The notes below the pieces were generated by a model. That model was not told the origin of the DNA and made no database searches. It saw nothing but the letters and a program-made list of their open reading frames with translations. A stretch of 64,000 nucleotides of DNA. It comes from Bisporella sp. PMI_857. Lineage: Eukaryota; Ascomycota; Leotiomycetes; Helotiales; Helotiaceae. The DNA lies in the NCBI GenBank assembly GCA_021307315.1, contig JAJSPD010000001.1, forward strand, positions 1,426,001 to 1,490,000, in the 5' to 3' direction. Position 1 is the first letter of the stretch, and every line of letters begins with the position of its first letter. The translations under genes and the position numbers were made by a program. This document shows, in pieces, positions 11,597 to 23,725 of the stretch.

Positions 11597-11606
11597 ACGC
11601 GACGCG
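11585..11606. promoter_or_regulatory. ACGCG (MCB-like) cluster upstream of MCM4
   Basis: Two tandem ACGCG cores lie at 11597-11601 and 11602-11606. A third lies in opposite orientation (CGCGT at 11586-11590), all 95-115 bp before the MCM4 ATG. ACGCG(T) is the MluI cell-cycle box bound by MBF in yeasts, which drives G1/S genes including MCM genes. That it functions here is inference. Confidence 0.45.
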
Positions 11607-11700
11607 ACAAAATCCACTCTAAATCCAGCTCAACCCCTTCTTTCTCCAGCTGAGACATTGAACTCGACAACATCATAGATTCTACAACAACGACGTCAAA

Positions 11701-14700
11701 ATGTCTTCTCCAGGTCATCGCCGACAGCGTAGCTCCAAGTCAGCCTCTGTTACTCCCAGGAGAGCATCACAGCGGCCCGCAGTCCCCAGCAGCCCCCCTG
11801 ATCCAGCGGCAGCCCAACTCCAAAATGAAGCTGCTTCGTCGCAAGGTAACAGCACACCGCGACGGGGTGTTGCAACGTCTTCGCCCATGAATTATCGGTC
11901 GTCACCTGCAGAATTGGCACGCCAGAGTCGAGATGTCAGCTCTCCTCTTCGGCAGATGTCAAACACACAGTCGACTGCTGAGAGTGATGGCGATCGAACC
12001 CCGCGAGCAAGCGGCATGATTGGTGGTAAGTCTGTGGGTCAAAATATACAAATCGCATACTAAACGAGAATAGAATCATCCCCAATTAGATATCAGCCAA
12101 GCTCCAGTCCTGGCAGAGGAAATCAGAGCCGCCAGCACTCAGAATTGCCAGATATCCCCAGCGATAGCAGTGGTCTCTTTGTCCGCTCATCTCGATCACT
12201 CGGCCCTGGCTCCGCTCTTAACGTATCAAGACGCGGAGACATCAATTCTGATCATTCCAATACTCCTCATTCTCGAAGACGAATTTTCATGGATGAAAAT
12301 GGGCGCGTTGTTCGAGATGTTCCCCATGAGGATTCTGATGCGCCAACATTTTCTAACCTAGACCCAACTACATCAGATGCCCAGGCAATGGGAGGCCAAT
12401 CTACACTTTTCATCTGGGGTACCAATGTTTCTATAGATGACACTTTGACCAGTTTCAAGGACTTCTTGAGAAATTTTACCAAAAAGTACCGGATGTATAC
12501 TGACGGCTTGTCTGTGGATGAGGCTGCCCGAGAGGAAGATGCAGAGACAAAAGAATACGTTGAGATGATGAAAAACGTGTTGACATTAGGAATCACAAGC
12601 TTGAATTTGGATATGATGAACCTCAAGAGTTATCCCGCCACAAGAAAGCTTTGGCAACAAGCTCAAGACTACCCGCAAGATATCATTTCTATTATGGATC
12701 AAGGTATCAAAGATATTATGTATGAGCTTGCAGAGCAAGAGATGTCATCAAACCGACAATCTCAGAGCTCGGCCGGACGAGGAGCATCACAGCGCAGCAG
12801 GATTATGAGCTCGGAACCACCAGTGCCAAGTTCAGATCGAATTGAGCCAGAGCGTACTCAACGAGAGGAAGAGCTCGAATTAGATTTGTGCCAGGAAGTA
12901 CAGCGACGATCATACACAGTGCGACCTTTCAATCTTGATGCAACCGTCAACATGCGAGATTTAGACCCAAAAGGTGTGTACCTCAGCCAAGAAGTGAAAA
13001 TTTCATGCTAAACAACTGTAGATGTCGACAAGATCATTTCAATTAAAGGTCTTGTAATCCGCACCACCCCCATTATTCCGGACATGAAGGAAGCATTCTT
13101 CAAGTGCCAAGTTTGTGGTCACACAGTCATGTCAAAAATTGACCGAGGAAAGATTGCCGAACCAGTAAAGTGCCCACGTAGAGTGTGCGATTCTGCAAAC
13201 TCTATGCAGATTGTCCACAATCGTTGTGACTTTCATGACAAGCAAGTTATTAAGCTACAAGAAACGCCGGATTCAGTGCCTGCTGGTCAAACGCCGCATT
13301 CGGTCTCCATGTGCGCATACGATAACCTAGTGGACTTATGCAAGGCAGGTGATCGAGTCGTGGTCACTGGTATCTTCAGAGCCAGCGGTGTTCGAGTCAA
13401 TCCGAAGCAACGAACTCAAAAGAGCATTTTCAAGACTTACATCGACGTGCTCCACATTCAGAAGGTTGACAAGAAGCGTATGGGAATTGACGTGTCTACC
13501 GTTGAGGAAGGTGTATCTGAGGAGATGAGTGGTAACATTGAGGAGACAAGAAAAGTGACCGAAGAAGAGGAGGAGAAGATTAAGGCCACAGCCGCCAGAC
13601 CTGATGTCTATGAGCTGCTTTCCCGCTCCCTCTCACCAAGTATCTTCGAAATGGACGACGTCAAGAAGGGGATTCTCCTCCAATTATTTGGAGGCACCAA
13701 CAAGTCATTCGAGAAAGGAGGTAGTCCGAAGTACAGAGGAGATATCAATATCCTTTTATGTGGTGACCCATCTACTGCGAAATCACAAATCCTTCAGTAT
13801 GTTCATAAAATTGCCCCACGAGGTGTCTATACCAGCGGGAAAGGATCTTCAGCTGTCGGTCTTACAGCGTATGTTACTCGCGATCCTGAGACAAGACAGC
13901 TCGTTCTCGAATCTGGTGCCTTAGTTCTCTCTGACGGTGGCATCTGCTGCATTGATGAGTTCGACAAGATGTCTGAGGCAACTCGCTCGGTTCTACACGA
14001 AGTCATGGAACAGCAAACTATTTCGATTGCCAAGGCCGGTATTATCACTACCCTGAATGCTCGTACGAGTATTCTTGCTTCTGCAAATCCCATTGGAAGC
14101 AAGTATAACCCAAACCTTCCCGTACCTCAAAATATCGACCTTCCACCTACCTTACTATCACGCTTTGATCTTGTCTACCTCATCCTAGATCGGATAGACG
14201 AGAACAGCGACCGACGCCTCGCCAGACATCTACTCGGGATGTATTTAGAAGATAAGCCCGAGAACGCAGCGTCCGAAGAAGTCTTGGTAAGTTTTTCGAC
14301 CGAATACCATCACCCATACTAACGTTTTCTAGCCCATCGAATTCCTCACCTCCTACATTTCCTACGCCCGCGCAAACTGCCAGCCAAAAATCAGCCCCGA
14401 AGCTTCAAAAGAGCTGGTAGACTCCTACATCGAGATGCGCAAATTAGGAGAGGATGTCCGTGCCGCCGAACGCCGCATTACCGCCACCACCCGACAACTG
14501 GAATCTATGATTCGTCTCTCAGAGGCACACGCAAAAATGCGCCTTTCTGAGATTGTAACCCGGGATGATGTGATCGAAGCTGTTCGTCTTATCAAGTCTG
14601 CTTTGAAACAGGCTGCTACAGACGCAAGAACTGGACTGATCGATATGTCCTTGTTAACAGAGGGCACAAGCGCAAGCGAGAGGAGGAGAAAAGCAGATTT

Positions 14701-14917
14701 GAGCAAGGCGTTGCTGAGCCTGCTAGATGACATGACAAGGCAGGGTCAAGCGGCGAGGTATGCTGAGGTGCTGAAGAGAATGACAGAGCAGAGTACTGTG
14801 CCGGTTGAGCCAGGCGAGTTTGCAGAGGCTGTGAGGTTACTGGAGCAGGAGGGCAGTGTGATGATTGTTGGTGAGGGAGCAAGGAGGAGCATTAGACGGG
14901 TCACTGGGATTGTGTAG
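11701..14917 (+). CDS. mcm4: DNA replication licensing factor MCM4
   Basis: This is a subunit of the hexameric MCM2-7 replicative helicase. Four exons (11701-12025, 12074-12973, 13022-14286, 14333-14917) with 46-48-bp introns give 1024 residues, typical of fungal Mcm4. The N-terminal ~170 residues are a Ser/Pro-rich unstructured tail with many SP/TP sites, the usual target of DDK and CDK. An OB-fold follows, with a C4 zinc finger starting CQVCGHTVM and continuing KCPRRVC. The AAA+ core has Walker [12 protein letters not shown], Walker [10 protein letters not shown] and arginine finger [11 protein letters not shown]-terminal winged-helix region ends the protein. All motifs are intact. ACGCG boxes precede the gene, suggesting G1/S expression. 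Confidence 0.97.
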
Positions 14918-15181
14918 ATTTGGTTTCATGGAGTTTGTGGGCGGCGGTTTCATGAAAGATGGATGGATATGATACTAGTAATGATTGGTATGTTTATGGC
15001 TAGTGGAGGTGTTTATAAGACTTTATTGTTCCATAGATGAGTACATACTCTTGTGATACCTTTACTTTGGTGGTTCCAGTGTATGGCTATATGCTGTACT
15101 CTAAACTTTCTAGGGTATCACAAACCGCTAATTAACTTGCGCGAAGAAACCGATATCCCAACTCCCTCCGACATTCGCCGT

Positions 15182-16865
15182 TCATACCATCTCAAATGCA
15201 GAAGGCTCGTCCTCGACCTCGTCGGACCAGTAAAATTCGCCCGGCTTCCGCGGCCGCGGCTTCCATACATCAATAACTTTAGCCTCGGGTACAGCGACCT
15301 CCTGAGAGATATGCGGCTCTGAGAGCTTAGATATCACTTCGCTATTATCAGTAGGCTCCTCGGGCTTGGGAGGCTCCAAGGCTATTCCTTCCTTATCTTC
15401 GATGTCTTCGTCTTCGATGGAGATTTCTGGGACAGGCATGATGTCTATAACCTCTTTAGACTTTGGTGCATCATCAGTGGCTCCTTCATCCTCCTTATAT
15501 GGCACATCCTCAGGAAGACCGTCTTCATCGTGGACGCTTGTTACCGACGAAGAAATATGCTGCCGTTCAGAAATTTTATCGTTGATATCTACACTCTCCT
15601 CATCAGTCGAGACAACTGTGTGTTCAAGGCCATCATCAGGAATATTTAACTGGCTAGGATCCTTTGTGTTCAGCAGTGCTTGGTATTCTAGTAGGTGCTG
15701 ATAATTATCTTCTGTGGGCTCTGCGTTGTTCTTGTCATCCTGAAGGACCTGAGACTCTGCTACATGGGTATAAGAATCATCCGAACACTTCGTCGGCTCA
15801 TTGCTCGATTCCAGTTCTGACTCGCGCGAGCCATCAGATTCATCTAAATGATCTGCCAACTTCGCATCTCTCGAACTCTCAAGGTCATCGACTTCCTCAA
15901 GATCACCAACTTCCTCGTCTGGTTGCTGAAGGGTGGCATATACCCAGATAGTTTCTTTCAGAGGCGAAACATTGGTATAAGAGGTATAAGAGGTATTCTG
16001 GGCTGTTCGTTGTTCAGTTGTGGGAGATGGAATGGCCTGTTTAGGTCCTTGCCCTGGATATTTCGTGAGTGGAGAGGCATGACGTGAGTGACCACGTTGG
16101 TTGCTGCGAGCAGTCCGGACCTTGCCTCCTCCGATCTTAATGGTAGCAGGCTCCAAAAAATGACATAGAGTGCTTTCAGACACAGCTAAGGCATTAGATC
16201 TATCTTGCTGCGTTCCTTTCTTCTTCACAACAATCTTCCACTCTTCCTTCGCATCCTGCGCTGCCTAAAATTTACAGTGTCAGCTTTTTTCAGTTGCGAT
16301 ATCTACATATCCTTACCTCTGGCTCTCCGTTGACTACAATCTGCTGTTGTTCCGCCTGTCTTTTAGTGTTTGGCGCCTTGTTTGCTTTATTCTTTTCCGT
16401 TAGCATCTTTTGATGTTTTGCCAAATTTTCTTTTGTTAGTCCTCCCTGAGACGGGAAAGTATTAGCGCCGTGGTTCTCATCTTCTGTTTTGGATTTCTTC
16501 TTGTGCTGCTTCTCTCTTTCCTCCTTATCGCTTATGGCGGCGCATCGGACAGAAATCGTCTCGGTGAGACCTTGGTGAGTGGGAGTTTCTGGAATAGAGG
16601 CGACTACAATGCCGCTGCCGACCCTTGGAAGCGAAAATATTAATAACAAGTGCCAAGATCCTCTTAGGATCTGTAGTAGCCATAGGATTCCTCCTTTTAC
16701 CCATTCGATCAGCTTCATGAATACCATTTGCAGCCATCCTGTCCGGCTCTCTTTCCTCTCCTCCGTCTCTTCCAACTCTATCTTTCGCTTCGGCGTGAAA
16801 GCCTTTGAGCAATCCACTCCTCTTCGCTTCATCGAAGCCAACTTTCGAGCTTTGGTTCTTGACAT
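15182..16865 (-). CDS. Charged hypothetical protein, 543 aa
   Basis: Two exons (16865-16317 and 16264-15182) join across a 52-bp intron with a clean GTAAGG donor and TTTTAG acceptor, giving 543 residues. I do not recognise it. The start is basic (MSRTKARKLASMKRRG) and residues ~110-240 are Lys/Gln/Glu rich. The C-terminal ~300 residues are acidic and low complexity, apart from a final patch ending in EFYWSDEVEDEPSAFEMV. There is no obvious catalytic motif. Residues ~45-90 are unexpectedly hydrophobic, while the overlapping second frame at 16812-16525 reads as a more natural soluble protein there (NGIHEADRMGKRRNPM). So a pair of compensating indels or an unrecognised splice is possible. The gene is convergent with MCM4. 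Confidence 0.65.
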
Positions 16866-19364
16866 CTTTACGCTTCTTATGCGAACTAGTCGGTTGTATC
16901 TATGGAAGTTTTGATGTGCTTCGGCTTGCTCTTAGACAACTCTTGCAAGGTTTCTGATGATCAGGTGTGGTTATAAATTAGGATCTATCAAGTATTAAAA
17001 TTGTTGTTCAAATGTTCGTTGGAGTGTGGCAGAGCTAGTTATGCACAACAAATCAAGTTTGTCCCACAATTTCTGGTGGTAGATTGGACTTGCTACTAAA
17101 GTATGCTTAATTTAGTGCACCGGCCGTTGGCACCTCGAGGTTTTGGCTCCTAGCTAGTCGCAGAGACCCAAGCTAACATCTCTAGATCTAATGTCCGTCT
17201 TGCAACTTAGTGCAGTCCCAGGACTGAGCGATGTGATGGTCCCTAGGCATCGCTCAGGCTAATAGAATAGAGGGAATAGTTTTTAGAGATACTCTCAAAA
17301 GGACAGACATCGTTTTCTCATCTTGATTGGCATTATTTACAATCGCCTTGTTAGACATAGATTTCAGGTAGGGGAGATAATTTCAATTATCTAAACCTTA
17401 TTCTATAGAGTAACTTCTCTACGCCCTTGTATTCCCACCGTGCTTCTTCCACATAAAGGTGTTTGCAGACCATCAGCTAGCATTACACATCTCAGACAGA
17501 AACAAAACCTCACTAATTGAAACCATGACACGTCATTAGCTAGTTTGACATTAAGCTTAGTTGTTATTTGCGGTAACTCAGTCCTGAGACAGCCTTGCAA
17601 ATTTCAAATGGATAACACAAAGTTGTTCAGTAAAACTAAGGCATGTTATTTGTAATATTTTTATCATGATCTCTATCCGATAATGGAAATAGAGACTCGG
17701 ATGGTAGGTCTTGATTCGGTTGTAGGCGTGGCTGCTATCTCATGTGAGGTCTGATATATGGAACTGAACTCAGGATAAAACTGAGAATGCTGAGGAAATA
17801 AGTTAATATTTAGCAAATATGCAAGTATGCGCAATTTCCTACTCGCCTAGCAAGTTGGAACATTAGGTCTTTCTTCACGTCGGACTGAGGGGCCTAAATT
17901 GCCAACTCTTGTCCAAGAGGGGTTCAGAACGCTTCCGCCGAAACCAGCGATGATATATGACTATGTTTAAAATATAAGTCATGACATATTGAGGTTATAT
18001 GAGGCTTTTAGTAGGTTACCTCAATTCAGTGAATGTCCTTGCAAGTACTTGTCAGACTCAAGCCTCTTAGTCATTTACCATTTCCATTACTTCTAGAAGC
18101 TTACATTCATTGCAAGTCTTGAAAGGGGGTTTCTTGCTCAAACTTTGCTTTCGCAGGTAATGACTCATTAAACATCATGTTCCCCAATGCGCAACCTCAT
18201 AGTGTTTTACCCAGAGTAGCCCCGAAATCCAAGATGATCATGGCCTTGTCATTATTTACTTAGTCTTCGCTATTGATTGCTTTCTGGTTCGATCGAGTGT
18301 AAGATATTTCTTGGTTCCCAACATCTATCTCTATTTTTCTTTGTAGGATGTTCAATTTCATTTCTACTATGGTGTTATAAGACTTTCTAGTACTTATTGC
18401 CAATTTGGCCTGCGTTAGATATTTGTGTTCAACCTTTTTGCATCGAGTTGGTTTATACAAGTTTAGGTCGATGATAGAGATTTTGCTCTTATCCCATCTT
18501 TATTTGTAAACATTGGAGGGTGCTTCAACTTGGACAAGTAAGGATCAGGTACGAGTAAATAAGGCATTTTATAGTGCTCTTTGTTGAGCCAGCATATCGT
18601 ACTTGATTCCTGATCTAGAGGTCGCCGTGCGTCATTCATTTTAGTAGCACCCTTTTCAAAAATCCTCGCTGACAGTAAATTGGAGAGGAGATATATGTCC
18701 AGCTTTCCTTTCGCCCCTTACAAGAATAAAATCACCGCACTAGAAAATACATCATGGCTCCCCATATCCCATATGATATCAGGTGCTCCTTTCATCTTGA
18801 AGTGTTGTGTTGGACATCGGATACCTGAACAAGCGATTTGGAAAGGGGCATGCAATTTCTCGCTTGTTAGTTCTCACACTGTACCATGCGTTGCCAAAGG
18901 CTTTTTATTCAGTATGCGAACAACATCTGTTGCCAGCTATCTTATATCATTCAGAGAGCATGATTTGAAAATTCGATTCCACGGTTTCTGTAATGATTTC
19001 CAATACAATGGCAACGCATTGCAGTCTGTTTATCCAAAATAATAAGGGGGGCATGAATCACGGGAGCGCATTCTGCCACTCACAAGTGCACCGGTCTGTC
19101 TGTTCAGGGAAATATGATTCAGTGTCCGCTAAAGAGTCATCCATGTATTCTCTAATTATTCTCCGATTCTTGTTATAATCATCACATATCTCCCCATTAC
19201 AAAGACTTTCTTTTCTCTACAAACCACCCTAAAATCTCAAATTCAAAGATATACAAAGACTCTCTTGACTTAGCCACAATATCAACCTTCACGACCCCTC
19301 AGTACATCCTTCAATCACTTAAGTGCTTCTTAAGCTTTATACACGGTAAAGTTCCTGTGAAGGA
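16866..19364. other. Gene-free AT-rich tract, ~2.5 kb
   Basis: Both strands lack convincing coding sequence. The longest frame (18680-19042, +) has atypical composition and no partner exons. A perfect 10-bp inverted repeat lies at 17224-17257. I recognise no transposon, tRNA or tandem repeat. The last few hundred bases are CT-rich and may be the promoter and leader of the gene at 19365. Confidence 0.45.
17224..17257. repeat. Perfect inverted repeat (hairpin)
   Basis: The 10-bp arms CTGAGCGATG (17224-17233) and CATCGCTCAG (17248-17257) are exact reverse complements around a 14-base spacer. They lie inside a gene-free tract. Confidence 0.7.
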
Positions 19365-20242
19365 ATGGCTACCAGGGGCTACAACTCTCTTTATGGCTTT
19401 GATGTCGGTGGACCACCACCTGGGTGTGCTTCCTCTTATACCGCTCCCTTCTCATCATGTTTCCTCTCCATTTTCTTCTTCTTATTAACTATCTTTCTAG
19501 CTTGGGCGGTACCAGCCAACTCGGTATTTCCTCTCAACTCCGTGGTTTATGCCGCCTCCAATCGAACACATATCAACCCAACCTATATCAACCAAACATT
19601 TATCACTCACGACTCCCTTCCACACAACTGCCAGTCCAACCTTACCCGCATTTCGGCTTTCCAGGTCTATATGGTATGCCTCCTTTTCCGGGCGGCCCTC
19701 GACAGAATCTGAAGAGAGAGGTGGGTGTCGCGGACGTAAATTTCAAGAATGAGACTGGTGGGGTGGGTATGCCACCTGGCTACAACTACCTGTTTCCGGC
19801 AGAGCACTGTAAGGTGCATGTGTTAAAAACGTACGTTCCCTCCTTCCATTCATTGTTCTGCCTGTTTTCTCTCTCCACTTCAGAAATCTTCGACGAGAAT
19901 ATCGTTGCTAACATGTATGCCAGCAAAATACCACCGTGGCAACTAAGCCTCCACTACGGCCAGCTCAATGATATCGAGTATGGAAGGTACATCATACCCG
20001 CCAATGTGACGGTAAAAGAGTTAATGCAGCAATTTGGCTGCACCGCTGATGCCCCGAACAAGAACCACGTCCATGAGATCCAGGAGGCGGGCGATGGGAA
20101 GTGGATTAAGGGTATGAGCATCCATGGCGGCCAGAAGGATCGTGTAGACAAGTCGATTAGGGATATGGGGTGGGATGGGACTCGGACAGGTTGGCCGGGT
20201 CAAAGACCGGTGGTATGGCTTTGGTTTGTCAAGGATAAATAG
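19365..20242 (+). CDS. Uncharacterised fungal protein, 235 aa
   Basis: Three exons (19365-19423, 19501-19830, 19924-20242) give 235 residues. Intron 1 (77 bp) ends in a TTTCTAG acceptor. Intron 2 has donor GTACGT, branch GCTAAC and acceptor CCAG, and removing it joins HVLKT to KIPPWQL in frame. The N-terminal ~90 residues are Gly/Pro/Tyr/Gln-rich low complexity (YGFDVGGPPPG). The C-terminal ~130 residues look globular, with the segments IIPANVTVKELMQQFGC and the terminal RPVVWLWFVKDK. I recall similar C-terminal domains in fungal proteins of unknown function but cannot name one. There is no signal peptide or catalytic motif. It is convergent with SSR4. Confidence 0.7.
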
Positions 20243-20911
20243 AGCGGGAAATTTGACATGAAAGTGTGTGGAGTGGCGTCTGAGGGATTCTAGGGTCCTT
20301 AAATCGGTGTTTGATGGTGGATGGATGGTGATGCAGAGATTTGGATTCGTTGAACTGTTTGTTTATACGCAGATTTTAGGCTGCGGAAAGATGGGTTTGT
20401 CGAAACCTTTTAGTCCATATTGAGTGACGCGTGATACTTCCTTAGACAATGGCATCAAGGTCATCAGACCTTGTAGTATAGGCATAGTGTGCTGCGTTTC
20501 CTTCTTGTGCGGCATTGCTCAAAACATATTTAGCAATAATTCCAATATTAACAACCCACGTGGGAACAATTGAAAATGCTCGGGATAGAGCTTGCTGATA
20601 CAGAACAAACAGCAAAGCAGAAGCCAGCGTTCAGAGTACACAAATCTTCACTTGAGGAACATTTTGAATCTCATGAGGCAGACACCTGCTTCAAGATATT
20701 GGGTATGACACTGGGTTCTTGAGAGAAAGAAAGAAACAGCCCAGATAGCACCCGCTCCTTTTAAGAAATTCAGAAAGAGTTCTCCAGCCGAAGCGCCAAC
20801 ACAACGAGTCATGCCAAAGAATAAGGGAATGACAAACAAAGGTCTCATTCAGAGAGCAAAGAAAAGTCTATATTACATCCCAACCTCATATCGAAATCTC
20901 CTTGTGTTCAT
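20243..20911. other. Convergent intergenic region
   Basis: This spacer separates the 3' ends of the 235-aa gene (+) and SSR4 (-). I see no coding sequence, repeat or RNA gene. Confidence 0.5.
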
Positions 20912-23005
20912 TCACAATCCATCGCCGTGATTATCTTCTTCCTCCCTGGGTTCTACGCCATGGAAGGCCTCCCCAAACGCAGAGTCATCCATACCAACAT
21001 CCATATCTAGATCAAGGTCACCCATATCTCCAGAATTGTCACCATATCCTGCCAAGGCCTCACCCGCTGTATCTAGATCCGCCAGCTCAGAGAAATCATT
21101 GGGGCTTGCATTGAAATCTGGGAGAGGAGTATTGTTACTGGTAGTGGGATGGGATACCGAAGCTGGAGCGGTAGTTGCTGGTGGTGGAAGAGGCTGAGAA
21201 ACAACTGGTTCTGGAGTGACACCTCCCGGAGGCACGACCACCCAGTCACCACCCGTGGCATCGCCTGAATTGCCCTGGTCGCCTGCGCCAGTCATGCTAT
21301 GATCCCCTATAGTTTGGGCTTGAGGTTGCGGAGAGACGTGAGAAGCAGTCAATGGTGATGGCACGTGCATTCCTGGAGTACCAGCCGCAGAATGTGCTGG
21401 TATATGGGCCTGAGGCGTAGGATAGCCACTACCTGGCGTTGCATTGGATGAAGAATTGCCATGAAGAGGCGCCATCGAGGCAAGTGTATCTTGCATCATC
21501 TGATCTGCCTCATTCGGCGTCGCACCGCTATGAGGAGTTCCGTTGCTGACAGACTGCATAGCTGACTTTTGCGGGCTTGGTGGAGCTGGAGCTGCCTCTT
21601 CAAATCCTCCATCTTGGATTCGACGAAGTTCTTGAATAGCGACCGCATTACGGCCGATTGAAGCTTCAACTTGAGCAAGAATGTCATCCACTTTAGATGA
21701 ATTTTGGGTACTAGACTTGCCCTCTTCATCATCCTCATCAATTCTACCTTCTAAGCGCCAATATTCAGGCCCAACATCAGACGGGTTCGCAACAGCCGTT
21801 CTAAGATCTTTCTCAGCAAGTGAAAGGAGGGAACTCTTCTTGAACTTCGCCAAGCGCTTTGCATGTTTTGCCTTCATCTTTTCAATCTCCTTGTTTGTGT
21901 CTGCGACGCGCTCAGAAACTCTTTGACGGAATTGCTCAGCCTTCTCGGGATCTAGACGACCAACATAAATGTTCTTAGCAACATCCTTGTCTGGGTCGAA
22001 AGGGGCATCAAAGAAGCCATCTGTGAGAGACGCCAATTCACCACGCAAGCCAAGACCAAGATCTGCAGGTATAATTTGATTGATTGAATAAGGTGACGAC
22101 AAGATTTCTTCCATCCATTCATGATTTTGCTTATATCTAGCCATACTAATCTCCCGAGGAGTTGTAAAATCGAAGAGGTCGCCGCGAGAAGTATCTTCCT
22201 CGTCATCGCCTTCTAGGATAACCGAACCACCTGGAATGAGCGTATTTGGGGGGTTGCCTTGAGTTCGGACTCTTTTTGGTGGAGGCGCGGATGCAGGGTG
22301 TTGTGTTGGGTATGCCATTGATGGAGGAATCCGAGCTTGAGGCATATTCCCGCTATAAAGCTGTGGCGCACGAGCAACAGCACGAGGAAACTGAATCTGA
22401 GGCCAATTGTGGCGATCGTGAAGCATGAACTCCTTTTGGACGATTTGACCTTGCTGCTGAAGATACGCGCGAGTCTGCATAGTCTGCTGGATTTGCGGGG
22501 TTATGGGAATAGCCTGGGAGGATACGCGCTCATTCGGATCGCATTGAGAGTAATGAGTAATCCAGAGGCTGGGGTCAACCTGTGGTGCGCCAGGAGCTTG
22601 AGAAGGGAGAAGACGATAACGACGACGAGCGTGTGTAGCGACAGGCTCCCCCGGCGAGTATCCCACTTTCTGTTGATACATCTCGAGCGTAAGACCTCCA
22701 CTGACAGGTATCTGATAGCGCATCTCTCCAGGACTCCAGACGTAGCCATCGCTAGGTAGATCGACGCCTAACGAAGGAGATTGCCAGAGAAGTAGAAATG
22801 TGCCATCCTGAGGACGATCAAGGTATGTCCAGTAGAAGGGTGAAGAGTTGTTTGCTATCTTTGGGGCTGCGAGAAGCCATTCCGCGACTTTCTCGTGATG
22901 GAGACTAGGGAGAAGAGGATATCGATGTGTCGAAACAAGGTGAATATGAGGGAGAAGTTCTCGTGCAATTCCATCACTAGGCTGTTGCATTTGAACTTGC
23001 ATCAT
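20912..23005 (-). CDS. ssr4: SWI/SNF and RSC complex subunit Ssr4
   Basis: This fungal chromatin-remodelling subunit is shared by SWI/SNF and RSC in fission yeast. The single exon codes 697 residues from the ATG at 23005 (a second Met follows at once); the frame extends upstream only through a TTG. The conserved N-terminal domain begins ARELLPHIHLVSTHRYPLLP, and WLLAAPKIANNSSPFYWTYL with DGTFLLLWQ follow within the first ~100 residues. A middle part contains a conserved FDFTTPREISMARYKQNHEW block, then a Lys/Glu-rich helical stretch. The C-terminal third is Pro/Ser/Thr-rich and disordered and ends in an acidic Asp/Gly repeat. No defects are visible. Confidence 0.9.
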   Translation of the reverse strand: MMQVQMQQPSDGIARELLPHIHLVSTHRYPLLPSLHHEKVAEWLLAAPKIANNSSPFYWTYLDRPQDGTFLLLWQSPSLGVDLPSDGYVWSPGEMRYQIPVSGGLTLEMYQQKVGYSPGEPVATHARRRYRLLPSQAPGAPQVDPSLWITHYSQCDPNERVSSQAIPITPQIQQTMQTRAYLQQQGQIVQKEFMLHDRHNWPQIQFPRAVARAPQLYSGNMPQARIPPSMAYPTQHPASAPPPKRVRTQGNPPNTLIPGGSVILEGDDEEDTSRGDLFDFTTPREISMARYKQNHEWMEEILSSPYSINQIIPADLGLGLRGELASLTDGFFDAPFDPDKDVAKNIYVGRLDPEKAEQFRQRVSERVADTNKEIEKMKAKHAKRLAKFKKSSLLSLAEKDLRTAVANPSDVGPEYWRLEGRIDEDDEEGKSSTQNSSKVDDILAQVEASIGRNAVAIQELRRIQDGGFEEAAPAPPSPQKSAMQSVSNGTPHSGATPNEADQMMQDTLASMAPLHGNSSSNATPGSGYPTPQAHIPAHSAAGTPGMHVPSPLTASHVSPQPQAQTIGDHSMTGAGDQGNSGDATGGDWVVVPPGGVTPEPVVSQPLPPPATTAPASVSHPTTSNNTPLPDFNASPNDFSELADLDTAGEALAGYGDNSGDMGDLDLDMDVGMDDSAFGEAFHGVEPREEEDNHGDGL

Positions 23006-23725
23006 GCAGATGAATGCGCCGGCTATGCGACGCTGAAAAATTGATATTCCCAAGGATAGAAGACGCGAAATATTGATACAGAAATCCGACACGGTTGTCG
23101 TCAACCAAGCACGGCCGCTAGTGCAGCACGTGATAATTACCCTGGTCAGGGTCAGCTCGGCTATGTGGGTTTGCCCCCCTGAAATGCCATCGACTTACAT
23201 CTAAGGTCCATAACACAGGCGGCAACCTATATTTATGCTGCTCAGTAATATCCGAGATGAGTTTCTGGGTGTATATACCTCATAAGGGTCAAAGTATACC
23301 TCAAGCTCATACAGCCAATCCATTTCTCCCTCCACCAAACGTTCCTCCTGCCTTTTGCAAAGCTGTCTTTTGAAAGTACTAAGCTGATTTTGTTTAATAA
23401 TAAAAAGAAATGCATTCTGGAGAAAAATAGCTTCATATAAAAGATTTTAGCTTGAAAGTGAAAGAAGCGATTATTACCGACGCACATCGGGACTTTCCAA
23501 GGGAAAGTAATATCTACTTATGTTACATCAGCACCTACCTCAAGATATTAGTGGAACATCATAATCCCGGCTACTACGGAATCTAAGAAAAAAGATAATT
23601 TCATTTGTCTCATCCATCCTCATAAATTTGTGCCTCGTGGCTGTTTCTCACTAGCAATGCCATGCTAGATCATCATATCTACATGCTCCATCTCAATGTC
23701 CCCCAAAGCGCCACGCATTGGCGAC
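23006..23725. other. Intergenic between SSR4 and the RdRP gene
   Basis: It holds the SSR4 promoter near 23006-23200 and the 3' end of the polymerase gene. No open frame here looks coding. Confidence 0.45.

Noticed and set aside
18680..19042. 120-codon open frame on + strand
   Set aside because: It has no splice partners, no motif and AT-driven composition, and sits in a gene-free tract; chance is the simplest explanation.
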